A stretch of DNA of 64,000 nucleotides from Candidatus Nitronauta litoralis (lineage in GTDB: Bacteria > Nitrospinota > Nitrospinia > Nitrospinales > Nitrospinaceae). The notes beneath the pieces were generated by a model, which was not told the origin of the DNA, searched no databases, and saw only the letters and a program-made list of their open reading frames with translations. A program made the translations under genes and the position numbers. Shown one piece after another: positions 36,493-44,835 of this stretch; positions within the stretch are counted from its first letter, which is position 1; each line of letters begins with the position of its first letter. The stretch covers positions 3,722,060 through 3,786,059 of the forward strand of contig CP048685.1 of the NCBI GenBank assembly GCA_015698285.1, read 5' to 3'.

Positions 36493-39324
36493 ATGAAAAA
36501 ACTTTTTGACGACCTGACCCGCTCCCTGCAGCAATTCGACAAAGAACATCTTTCTGAAATTCTCCATACTGTAGCCACTGGCCTTAAAAAGGGTTTTAAG
36601 TGCAATACGGTTAGGGTGTATCTCGAGGATCTATACGAGGGAATGCTGGTGTGCCAGTACATTTCTGGAAAAGATCGTCCGGAAAACCACCGGATAATTA
36701 AATATATTTCACCCCGGGAATCCATCACCTCGCAGGCTCTTTATGAAAATTCGGTCATGGTTTCCTGGAAAGTTCCGGGTGGGATTTCCAACTACCGAAA
36801 CCCATTTGAAACCATTGCAGGTATCAAAAGCATGGTCGTATTCCCCATCACCTACCAGATGAGACCCATTGGAACCTTAAGTCTTGATTGGGACCGTGAA
36901 GGACAGTTTCTGGACCAGGAAGCGATTGACGGTATTGCAGGTTTTCTTTCTGAAATCAGTGAGCGCATAGAAAAGGCCAAACGCTTCCGGCAAATCCTGA
37001 CATTTTCCAAACATATCAACCGGGCACAAAAAAAAGAAGCTGCATGGATGATGATGCGATCTGCTGTCAATTTGATTGAAAAGTTGACTCTGGCTTCCGT
37101 CCTAATCCCTTCCAGTCTTCAGGATAACAAGCCCATTCAAGATGGCTCGACCGACCTTGTGGAAATTTTCACTGTATACAGCCAGAACAAGGAGCATGTC
37201 CCGGTTTACAGCGACAAGGACCAGATCAGCGTTCTTAACGATCAAAACCTTATCAGCAGGATTGTTGAGTTTGACCAGGATAAAGGACTTGTCATTCTAG
37301 ATCCCAAACGTTCTGAGGTTTATACCGCTAACGTGATGGAGGAGCAATTCCCACGGAAAGAAATTGTTGAACAATTGAACCTGGTCTCGCTTTATCAAAT
37401 CCCCAAATTTAATAAGGAAACGAACCAGTTCATTTGTGCGGTCAATTATTACACCAGTGAGCCATACCGGTTTACCCGATTCGAAACGCAGCTCTTGCAG
37501 GAGCACGCTTCAATGGTGGAGAAGTTGATTCTGGAGCAGAATCCCACCCATATTGAAATCCAGGTGTTATCTGAAATTGAGGAACTGCTTTCCGAAAAAA
37601 AAACATCCCTTCCGGAATTTTTAAGCAATATCCTGGCTAAAACCTCCGAGTTGCTGGGTGCCGATTGTGGGACCATTTCCCTGTTAAAACTTGTCAACAA
37701 CACATCGTGGCTGGTGATCGAAGATGAAGAAGGCAATACCATTGGGGCCAAATCACGCGACTGGAAGAAAAACAAAATCCCTCCCCTGGCTGTCGGAGGC
37801 AACGACCTTCCCGAGGACACGCGCTCACTTAACGGATACTGCGCACACACGGCACGTCCAGTATTGGTGGGCGATGTAAGGAATAAAAATTCGACCCAGG
37901 GGTTTTATAAAAGCCTGTCTCCCGCTATTCGGTCTGAATTGGCCGTCCCCATCCTCTTTGAAAACCAAGTCTTGGGGGTCATCAACCAGGACAGCTTTCG
38001 AATCAACCATTTCACTGAAGAGCACAAAAAAATCCTGCAAATTATTGCCAGTCTGATAAGTCAAAAAGTACACAACCTGAAGCAGATTGAGGAAATCAAA
38101 CAGGAGAAATCGGCGCTAAGCCAGGAAATTGAATATCGCGATCCAAAGATTTCCTCTTATTACCTCGGTAATGTCATTGGCCGTAGCAGGAAAATCCATA
38201 CTCTTGTTGAGCAAATTGACACGGTAGTCGAGTCCATTGGAAACCGTATGCTGCATTGGGATGAAAGCCATCAATCGGATACAGTGATGGGTTTGCCCTC
38301 GCTCCTGATCGTTGGAAAAACGGGAACCGGAAAAGAATTTTTCTTCAACAATATTTATTCAAGACTTTCAGAAATGTTCAGGAAGCACGGCGGAAATGAC
38401 TTCGAACTGCCTGTAAAAAAAACAAATATTGCAGCCTATAGTGGGGAATTGACCTACAGCGAACTGTTTGGTCATAACAAAGGGGCGTTCACCGGAGCCG
38501 ATTCACACAGGCAGGGTATTCTGGAAGAAGCCGACGGGGGCATTGTTTTTCTGGATGAGATCGGGGATGCCGATCCCAAAACCCAGGTGCAGTTATTGCG
38601 ATTTCTGGATGCAGGTGTGTTCTTCCGTCTTGGAGAAAACAAGCCTCGGCACTCAAGAATATTTTTAATTGCAGCAACCAATAAAAACCTAGGAGAAGAA
38701 ATTGCCCAGGGCCGGTTCAGGGAAGATCTTTTTCACAGATTAAATGCTCTCAGCTTCCGCATACCTTCGCTCGACGAAAGGCGCGATGATATTCAGGACC
38801 TGGCGATTCATTTCCTGGGCCGATTGCATTTCGCCTATAGAAAAGTTAAAGAAGAAGATCCTGCCCCTTATCTGGACCAACCGGCTATAGAGTTTCTTAA
38901 AAAACGAAACTATCGAGGCAATGTGAGGGAATTAAAAAATATCTTGCTACGCGCCCTGTTTTTCCGCAAAGGCCCTGTCATTAAACGCGAGGATATTGAA
39001 GCTGCTTGTCAGGATGATAGTCCGTGGAACACACAACCTGAGGCTCATGAGGAAATATCCACTTCACTTTTGGAGCATATCGAAAATCAGGGAAACAATT
39101 TCTGGACTGTTTTGTACCGTCCCTTCAAATCAAAAGAAATAACTCGCGATACCGTAAGAAATGTTATCGAGACCGCGCGTGACAAATATCAAACCAACCT
39201 TCCCGGACTGGCGATAAAACTAAAAGTGTGTGAAGAGGACTTCCGCGAAAACCAGGAAGAAAATAAAAAGTTTATAAGTTTTAAAAACTTTCTCTACAAA
39301 ACCATTCGAATTTCTGAAATTTAA
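36493..39324 (+). CDS. GAF-domain sigma-54-dependent transcriptional activator
   Basis: A 943-residue regulator. The N-terminal part has two GAF-like sensor regions (about 15-160 and 360-530) with a poorly conserved section between. The AAA+ domain has Walker A GKTGTGKE (about 606-613), the sigma-54 contact loop GAFTGA (about 664), Walker B GGIVFLDEIGD and the arginine-finger region GRFREDLFHRLN. No canonical Fis-type helix-turn-helix is visible; the last 85 residues (FWTVLYRPFKSKEITRDTVR onward) may be a diverged DNA-binding domain. It has no clear ribosome-binding site. It lies back to back with flgB, the likely target. The ligand of the GAF domains is unknown. Confidence 0.9.
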   Translation: MKKLFDDLTRSLQQFDKEHLSEILHTVATGLKKGFKCNTVRVYLEDLYEGMLVCQYISGKDRPENHRIIKYISPRESITSQALYENSVMVSWKVPGGISNYRNPFETIAGIKSMVVFPITYQMRPIGTLSLDWDREGQFLDQEAIDGIAGFLSEISERIEKAKRFRQILTFSKHINRAQKKEAAWMMMRSAVNLIEKLTLASVLIPSSLQDNKPIQDGSTDLVEIFTVYSQNKEHVPVYSDKDQISVLNDQNLISRIVEFDQDKGLVILDPKRSEVYTANVMEEQFPRKEIVEQLNLVSLYQIPKFNKETNQFICAVNYYTSEPYRFTRFETQLLQEHASMVEKLILEQNPTHIEIQVLSEIEELLSEKKTSLPEFLSNILAKTSELLGADCGTISLLKLVNNTSWLVIEDEEGNTIGAKSRDWKKNKIPPLAVGGNDLPEDTRSLNGYCAHTARPVLVGDVRNKNSTQGFYKSLSPAIRSELAVPILFENQVLGVINQDSFRINHFTEEHKKILQIIASLISQKVHNLKQIEEIKQEKSALSQEIEYRDPKISSYYLGNVIGRSRKIHTLVEQIDTVVESIGNRMLHWDESHQSDTVMGLPSLLIVGKTGTGKEFFFNNIYSRLSEMFRKHGGNDFELPVKKTNIAAYSGELTYSELFGHNKGAFTGADSHRQGILEEADGGIVFLDEIGDADPKTQVQLLRFLDAGVFFRLGENKPRHSRIFLIAATNKNLGEEIAQGRFREDLFHRLNALSFRIPSLDERRDDIQDLAIHFLGRLHFAYRKVKEEDPAPYLDQPAIEFLKKRNYRGNVRELKNILLRALFFRKGPVIKREDIEAACQDDSPWNTQPEAHEEISTSLLEHIENQGNNFWTVLYRPFKSKEITRDTVRNVIETARDKYQTNLPGLAIKLKVCEEDFRENQEENKKFISFKNFLYKTIRISEI

Positions 39325-39430
39325 AACCTGACATCACACCAAAACCATTTTATTTCAGACCGGGAAAACTGTGAGGTAAGCTCCAATAAACTCTCTCCAC
39401 CCCAAACTAGGCAAAGGATACCAAATCTGC

Positions 39431-39538
39431 TATAATTAACAGTCATTTAGCTGATTTACCTGCAGTCAAATCCGTCAAATTCCCGAGTTTCCTTGATATT
39501 CCTTCCTTTACAGGAAACGCCGGGTTAATAATCGGGAA
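39431..39538 (+). promoter_or_regulatory. ahcY leader: -10 box and long two-part hairpin
   Basis: TATAAT lies at 39431-39436 without a good -35 box. Further on, TTCCCGA (39480-39486) and GTTTCCT (39487-39493) are contiguous and pair with AGGAAAC (39512-39518) and TCGGGAA (39532-39538). This gives two stacked 7-bp stems with a 13-base bulge on the 3' side, 60 bases before the start codon. I do not recognise a SAH or SAM riboswitch in it. Confidence 0.5.
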
Positions 39539-39597
39539 AAAAGAAAACAACAAAATCCAGCACCAAAAATCACAACTAAGAAAAAAAGGAGCCTTTC

Positions 39598-40902
39598 ATG
39601 AGTTCGTCTGTCGGCGTGGCCGAAAAATTTAAAGTTAAAGACATGTCCCTTGCTGAGTGGGGACGTGAGGAAATTATAATTGCTGAAAAAGAGATGCCCG
39701 GACTGATGGCGCTCCGTGAAAAATACGGTAAGGAAAAACCTCTCAAGGGAGCAAGAATTGCCGGTTCCCTTCACATGACCATTCAAACTGCAGTTCTGAT
39801 GGAAACCCTGATAGAGCTGGGAGCAGAAGTCCGATGGGCTTCCTGCAACATCTTCTCAACGCAGGATCACGCAGCCGCCGCTATGGCAGCAGCGGGCATT
39901 CCAGTATTCGCCTGGAAAGGTGAGACTGAAGAGGAATACTGGTGGTGCACAGCACAAACCCTGCTCTTCGATGATGGCCCCAACATGATCCTGGATGATG
40001 GCGGTGATCTCACGGGTTACGTCCACGACAAGCACCCTGAGATGCTGGCACAGATCAAAGGAATTTCAGAAGAAACCACCACTGGCGTTGGCAAACTTTA
40101 TAAAATGATCAAAGATGGGTCCTTGAAGGTTCCCGCCATGAACGTCAATGATTCAGTAACAAAATCCAAATTTGACAATCTTTACGGTTGCCGCGAATCA
40201 CTGGCTGACGGTATCAAGCGTGCGACTGATGTTATGGTCGCAGGAAAAGTTGTAGCTATAGGCGGTTATGGGGATGTTGGGAAAGGTTCTGCTCAATCCA
40301 TGCGGGGTTTTGGAGCTCGGGTTCTCGTGACTGAAATCGATCCTATCTGCGCCTTACAGGCGGCGATGGAAGGTTTCGAAGTGACCACTATGGATGAGGC
40401 AATAAAAGAAGCTGATATTTTTGTCACCACAACAGGTTGCGAAGACATCATCACTATTGACCACATGAAAAACATGAAAGACACCGCCATCGTTTGTAAT
40501 ATCGGTCACTTCGATTGCGAGATTCAGGTTGAGGAACTTAACAATTTCCCGGGCATCGTAAAAAAGGAAATCAAACCTCAGGTTGATAAATACACCTTCC
40601 CTGATGGCCATTGCATCATACTGCTGGCGGAAGGTCGGTTGGTGAACCTGGGTTGCGCAACCGGGCACCCATCTTTTGTTATGTCCAACTCATTCACCAA
40701 CCAGGTACTGGCCCAGATGGAGCTTTACAACAAGAAATATGAGGTTGGAGTTTACACATTACCTAAAAAGCTGGATGAAGAGGTCGCGCGCTTGCATCTT
40801 GATAAACTGGGTGTCAAGTTGACCCGGTTGACTGATAAACAGGCCGCCTACCTGGGTATTCCTGTGGAAGGCCCATACAAGCCTGAGCATTACCGCTACT
40901 AA
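39598..40902 (+). CDS. ahcY: S-adenosylhomocysteinase
   Basis: A 434-residue cytosolic enzyme that splits S-adenosylhomocysteine to adenosine and homocysteine, recycling the product of methyl transfer. Visible are [24 protein letters not shown], the NAD-binding [17 protein letters not shown] and the C-terminal KPEHYRY. GGAG precedes the ATG. It is a single-gene unit with a long leader and a terminator. Confidence 0.98.
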   Translation: MSSSVGVAEKFKVKDMSLAEWGREEIIIAEKEMPGLMALREKYGKEKPLKGARIAGSLHMTIQTAVLMETLIELGAEVRWASCNIFSTQDHAAAAMAAAGIPVFAWKGETEEEYWWCTAQTLLFDDGPNMILDDGGDLTGYVHDKHPEMLAQIKGISEETTTGVGKLYKMIKDGSLKVPAMNVNDSVTKSKFDNLYGCRESLADGIKRATDVMVAGKVVAIGGYGDVGKGSAQSMRGFGARVLVTEIDPICALQAAMEGFEVTTMDEAIKEADIFVTTTGCEDIITIDHMKNMKDTAIVCNIGHFDCEIQVEELNNFPGIVKKEIKPQVDKYTFPDGHCIILLAEGRLVNLGCATGHPSFVMSNSFTNQVLAQMELYNKKYEVGVYTLPKKLDEEVARLHLDKLGVKLTRLTDKQAAYLGIPVEGPYKPEHYRY

Positions 40903-40923
40903 AATTTAAATAGTTTTATACAA

Positions 40924-40953
40924 ACGGCTTCCCATTCGGGGAGCCGTTTTTTA
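40924..40953 (+). terminator. Terminator after ahcY
   Basis: ACGGCTTCCC / GGGAGCCGT stem followed by six T. It ends next to the stop of the convergent oleB gene. Confidence 0.9.
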
Positions 40954-41850
40954 TTTGGCATCAATAGGGTGTTTGTTTAAAAACCGGATCATGTTCGGAA
41001 TAATGTCTTCATAAGCATCCTCAACAACATAGTGGCCCGCCTTTTTTAAAGCCTGCACCTCGGCGTTTGGTAAAATCATTTTCCATCGATCCAGAAAGTG
41101 CTCGGTAAAACAAAAATCCTTCAATCCCCAGACGATCAAAGCCGGATGATTTTTGAACTTCCCCAGACTCGACTCAATTTCCTGAACAACAGGGTAACTT
41201 TTCACATCCGGAGTCATTGGAATATCCTGCACAAAACGCAGTTGTGCAATCCGATCCTCGGGCGTTTTATAGGGCGCCAGATAACCCTCACTCACTTTTC
41301 CGGCCAATCGTCCACTAACTTTACTTGCTCTAATCAAAGCTACGCGGGAAAACGCGTTTAACCCTTGTATAGCAAACGGACCAATTAATGGGTTGCGACA
41401 AATATCTATACTCCACGGGATCCGGTTCGAAATAAAAGCTGCCGTATTAAAAATAATAAGCCGTTTGATTTTTTCAGGATGACGTGTGGCAAACCCCATT
41501 CCAATCGCCCCACCCCAATCATGCACTACCAGCGTGATGTTATCCAGGCTCAGATGATCGACCAACGTTTCGACATTTTGTATATGAGTCTCTAGAGTGT
41601 ATGGATAGTTCTGCGGTTTATCTGACAGCCCACAACCCATGTGGTCGGGAACCACACAACGATTCTGATGCTGCAATCCACGAATCAGAGACCGGTAGTA
41701 AAAGGACCAGGTAGGGTTTCCGTGGAGCATCAGAAGAGGATCGCCCTCCCCTTCATCAAGGAAATGATAACTATATGAATCCAGTTTTAAAAAATGAGAT
41801 CTAAAAGGATATATTTCTTTAAAAGGGGCAACAATCTCTTCCGCTACCAT
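40951..41850 (-). CDS. oleB: OleB-like alpha/beta hydrolase (beta-lactone decarboxylase)
   Basis: A 299-residue hydrolase of the haloalkane dehalogenase group. LHGNPTWSF supplies the Asn of the halide/oxyanion pocket, VVHDWGGAIG the nucleophilic Asp and Trp, and the C-terminal KKAGHYVVEDA the catalytic His. On sequence alone it could be a dehalogenase, but its start overlaps the oleA stop (ATGGTAG), which favours OleB, the enzyme that decarboxylates the beta-lactone made in long-chain olefin synthesis. The start at 41850 is preferred; 41871 is also possible. Confidence 0.8.
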   Translation of the reverse strand: MVAEEIVAPFKEIYPFRSHFLKLDSYSYHFLDEGEGDPLLMLHGNPTWSFYYRSLIRGLQHQNRCVVPDHMGCGLSDKPQNYPYTLETHIQNVETLVDHLSLDNITLVVHDWGGAIGMGFATRHPEKIKRLIIFNTAAFISNRIPWSIDICRNPLIGPFAIQGLNAFSRVALIRASKVSGRLAGKVSEGYLAPYKTPEDRIAQLRFVQDIPMTPDVKSYPVVQEIESSLGKFKNHPALIVWGLKDFCFTEHFLDRWKMILPNAEVQALKKAGHYVVEDAYEDIIPNMIRFLNKHPIDAK

Positions 41851-42890
41851 TCTACACCCAGCATCATACAATTCAATCCACTTCCAATTCCAAGCAGGGC
41901 TATCTTATCTCCTGTTGAAAGGAAACCCGCCTCCTCTCCCTTCGCCAGGGTCACTGGAAGTGCAGCGGAACCGGTATTACCGAGAGTTTCCAGGGTTGTG
42001 AAATCATTTGCGGGATCCAGTTGAAATGTCTCCAGCATTAATTTTCTGTGAAGGGAACCCACCTGATGACAAAAAGACCGATTTACTTCGTCACCAGACC
42101 AACCCATTTCTTTTTTAAAGATTTCCCAGGTTTTCCCTCCCAATCGAATGCCTTCCTGCATCAAGGTTTCCGCATCGGTTTCCATCAACGGCTGTGCCGT
42201 CAATCCCATACCCGTATCTTCAGTACCTCGACATAAATGGTTGTGACTTGTATCGGCGCGTGAAACCCCACCAAGTAAACGGTGTCCATTTTCAGAAAAG
42301 TCTCGATGAACAAGAAGCACAGCCACAGCTGCGGACCCAATAGTAAGTGAAGCAAAAGCGGTTTTGATTTTGGATCGATTCGGTTCAGGATCGCTCAGTA
42401 AATTTTCAATAGTAGCCCGAACCAGTGGCCCACCATTTTCCCCTGCCACTACAAGGCCTGCCTTGATTTGCCCTGATTCAATCTGGTTGGCAACGGTAAT
42501 CATGCCATTCATCACCCCAAGGCAGGCGTTGGAAATATCAAACACCATACAGTCCTGGGGTAATTCCAGGTTGTGGTGGATCACCGTCGCGGTCGCAGGC
42601 TCCAGGAAGTCCCGGCAAACACTGGCGCAAATGAGTGTTCCGATATCATTTTTGTCGATCGAAGATTTTTCAAGGGCACGGGTACCCGCTATGGAACTCA
42701 CCTCACTAGGGAATATCCCCTTTTCCCAGAACCGTCTCTCACCGATCCCGCTCATCATTTCCAGACGACCGTATGGAAGTTTTAATTTTTCATAGAGCGG
42801 CGCAAGCTCCCGTTCCAGATCCTCCGAGGTCACCACATTTTCTGGAAGGTGATAGCCAAGGGATTCGATAAAAACGTTTTCAAACTTCAT
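41844..42890 (-). CDS. oleA: OleA-like thiolase (acyl-CoA head-to-head condensation)
   Basis: A 348-residue thiolase-fold enzyme. OleA joins two fatty acyl-CoAs to a beta-keto acid, the first step of long-chain olefin synthesis. The active-site Cys lies in FDISNACLGVMNGM. The segment CRDFLEPATA carries the Glu that OleA contributes to the partner active site and that FabH lacks. QVGSLHRK and TLGNTGSAA hold the catalytic His and Asn. AAGGA precedes the ATG. It overlaps oleB and follows the ABC exporter gene by 56 bases. oleC and oleD are not in the window. Confidence 0.85.
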   Translation of the reverse strand: MKFENVFIESLGYHLPENVVTSEDLERELAPLYEKLKLPYGRLEMMSGIGERRFWEKGIFPSEVSSIAGTRALEKSSIDKNDIGTLICASVCRDFLEPATATVIHHNLELPQDCMVFDISNACLGVMNGMITVANQIESGQIKAGLVVAGENGGPLVRATIENLLSDPEPNRSKIKTAFASLTIGSAAVAVLLVHRDFSENGHRLLGGVSRADTSHNHLCRGTEDTGMGLTAQPLMETDAETLMQEGIRLGGKTWEIFKKEMGWSGDEVNRSFCHQVGSLHRKLMLETFQLDPANDFTTLETLGNTGSAALPVTLAKGEEAGFLSTGDKIALLGIGSGLNCMMLGVEW

Positions 42891-42946
42891 TAAGGTTTTT
42901 CCTTTTTACTTTGCTTAATTTTTTCTAATTATTTATTTAGCCCCAT

Positions 42947-44686
42947 TCAACCTGCAAATTGCATCTCATAATACTTCTGGTACTGGGCGCAATCCGCAAG
43001 CAGTTTTTCATGGTTGCCTTCTCCCACTATTTCTCCGTGCTCCATTACAATGATTCGATCTGCATTTTTAACGGTCGAAAGCCTGTGTGCGATAATAAAT
43101 GTCGTCCGATGTTCCATTAAATGTTCAAGAGCATTCTGCACCAGTCTTTCCGATTCGGAATCCAGTGATGATGTGGCTTCGTCCAGAACCAGGATTGGGG
43201 CATTTCTTAGAATAGCACGGGCAATGGCCAGTCTCTGTCTCTGCCCTCCTGAAAGTTTCAACCCACGTTCGCCGACGACGGTGTCATAACCGTCATCCAG
43301 GTTTTGGATAAAGTTATCAACATGGGCCGCTTCTGCGGCTTTTAGAATTTCCTCTTTGGAAGCTCCAGGGTTTCCCATCGCGATGTTGGCCCAAACCGTG
43401 TCATTAAATAAAAATGTTTCCTGAGTCACCAATGCCATCTGCCGCCTGAGTGAATTACTGGTGATCCTGTTTATATCGATCCCATCTATGAGAATGCTTC
43501 CCTTGGTAACACGAAAAAACTTAAACAGAAGATCCATCAACGTGGTCTTGCCGGCACCACTCATCCCAACAATGGCAATCACATCGGATTTATGAATAGT
43601 CAGATTGATATCTTTCAGTACCATCCCTTCACGTGTCGGGTATTCAAAAAAAACGGACCGATATTCAATGGTGGACTGAAAATTTTCAATCACTGTATCC
43701 CCATCGTCAGCAGCCTCTTCCCTTTCGTCAAGGACCTGAAACACGCGCTCTGCCGCAGCCAGAGCCTTTTGTGATTCGGTGTATGTTTTGAAGAGTAATC
43801 GCACCGGATCATTCATCATAAAAAAAGCGACGATAAATGAAATAAAAACACCTTGAGAAACTTCACCCTCAATAACCTGGGTTCCACCCAGCCAGAGCAC
43901 GACAGCCCCAAGGGTAATCCCAACCATTTCCATAAATGGAGACGTCATTTCAGTGTATTTGACATCTTTACGCATGATGCCAAGAAACTCCTGGTTATGC
44001 TGACGGAGTTTTTCCTGTTCCTTGTTCTCAAGACCAAAGGCGCGGACGATCTTGATCCCTGAAAAGGATTCAAGCATGGCGGAATTGATAGTAGCGAGGA
44101 CTTCCTGCCCACGACGCCCAAGGCGGCGAAGCTTTTTTGCAATTATGGAAATGGGACCCAATGCAAGGGGAAACACAATGATAGAAAAAAGAGCCCAGTC
44201 CCATTTCATGTAGAACACCCAGGCCAGTAAACCAATCAACATAACCCCATTCTGCATGAGGTCCTTAACAAGTTTTGTAATAGACAGGAGCATCACATTG
44301 ACGTCGTTTATCAGGCGTGACATCAATTCCCCGGTCGTGTCACCTTCAAAAAAAGTATAAGGCACCCTGTGCAGATGCTGAAACATATCCTCCCTGAGCT
44401 TGGCTACCAGCTCCCACCCGATTCGTTGAATAATAATACTCTGCAAATACCGCAGACTGTCCTTGACCAGATAGACCACAATCATTAAAAGAGGCACCAC
44501 TTTCAACATGAACATATCTTTTTGAAGAAAGATGTCGTCAAAAATCTTTTGAATGATCGGGACAGGAGATGTTGATAAAACACCAATAATGACCGAGGTC
44601 ACCATCGTCAGGATGATTAACTTCCGGTAAGGCACCAGATAGGTAACCAGCCGTTTGAAAATTTGAAATCCTGATTGAGTGACCAT
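42947..44686 (-). CDS. MsbA-like ABC exporter (fused membrane and ATPase domains)
   Basis: A 579-residue half-transporter that would dimerise. Residues 1-320 hold six membrane helices; the ATPase has Walker A GMSGAGKTT (about 374-382), signature LSGGQ (about 477), Walker B ILVLDEATSSLD and the switch AHRLSTV. It is closest in layout to MsbA, the lipid A flippase, but similar proteins export other lipids. The ATG has no clear Shine-Dalgarno. Being just upstream of oleA, it could be co-transcribed with the ole genes; a lipid link is inference. Confidence 0.88.
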   Translation of the reverse strand: MVTQSGFQIFKRLVTYLVPYRKLIILTMVTSVIIGVLSTSPVPIIQKIFDDIFLQKDMFMLKVVPLLMIVVYLVKDSLRYLQSIIIQRIGWELVAKLREDMFQHLHRVPYTFFEGDTTGELMSRLINDVNVMLLSITKLVKDLMQNGVMLIGLLAWVFYMKWDWALFSIIVFPLALGPISIIAKKLRRLGRRGQEVLATINSAMLESFSGIKIVRAFGLENKEQEKLRQHNQEFLGIMRKDVKYTEMTSPFMEMVGITLGAVVLWLGGTQVIEGEVSQGVFISFIVAFFMMNDPVRLLFKTYTESQKALAAAERVFQVLDEREEAADDGDTVIENFQSTIEYRSVFFEYPTREGMVLKDINLTIHKSDVIAIVGMSGAGKTTLMDLLFKFFRVTKGSILIDGIDINRITSNSLRRQMALVTQETFLFNDTVWANIAMGNPGASKEEILKAAEAAHVDNFIQNLDDGYDTVVGERGLKLSGGQRQRLAIARAILRNAPILVLDEATSSLDSESERLVQNALEHLMEHRTTFIIAHRLSTVKNADRIIVMEHGEIVGEGNHEKLLADCAQYQKYYEMQFAG

Positions 44687-44731
44687 AGTTAGGAGGTAGG
44701 AAAACTGAGGAGCGTGGCTTGGTGCCTAAAG

Positions 44732-44773
44732 AAAAAAACCCTGTTACCCCGGAAACTATCCGGAGCAACAGGG
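44732..44773 (-). terminator. Terminator of the Usp/PCP_red gene
   Basis: CCCTGTTACCCCGG / CCGGAGCAACAGGG stem with one mismatch, followed on the minus strand by seven T. Confidence 0.9.
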
Positions 44774-44835
44774 AAATCCTGAAAACAAAATGGATTCAAA
44801 GTACAGGCAGGGTTGGTGCCTGCACTAATGAAGGC

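Noticed and set aside
39325-39597. SAH riboswitch upstream of ahcY
   Set aside because: The conserved riboswitch core is not visible; only simple stacked stems are seen, so I list it as an unknown leader structure.
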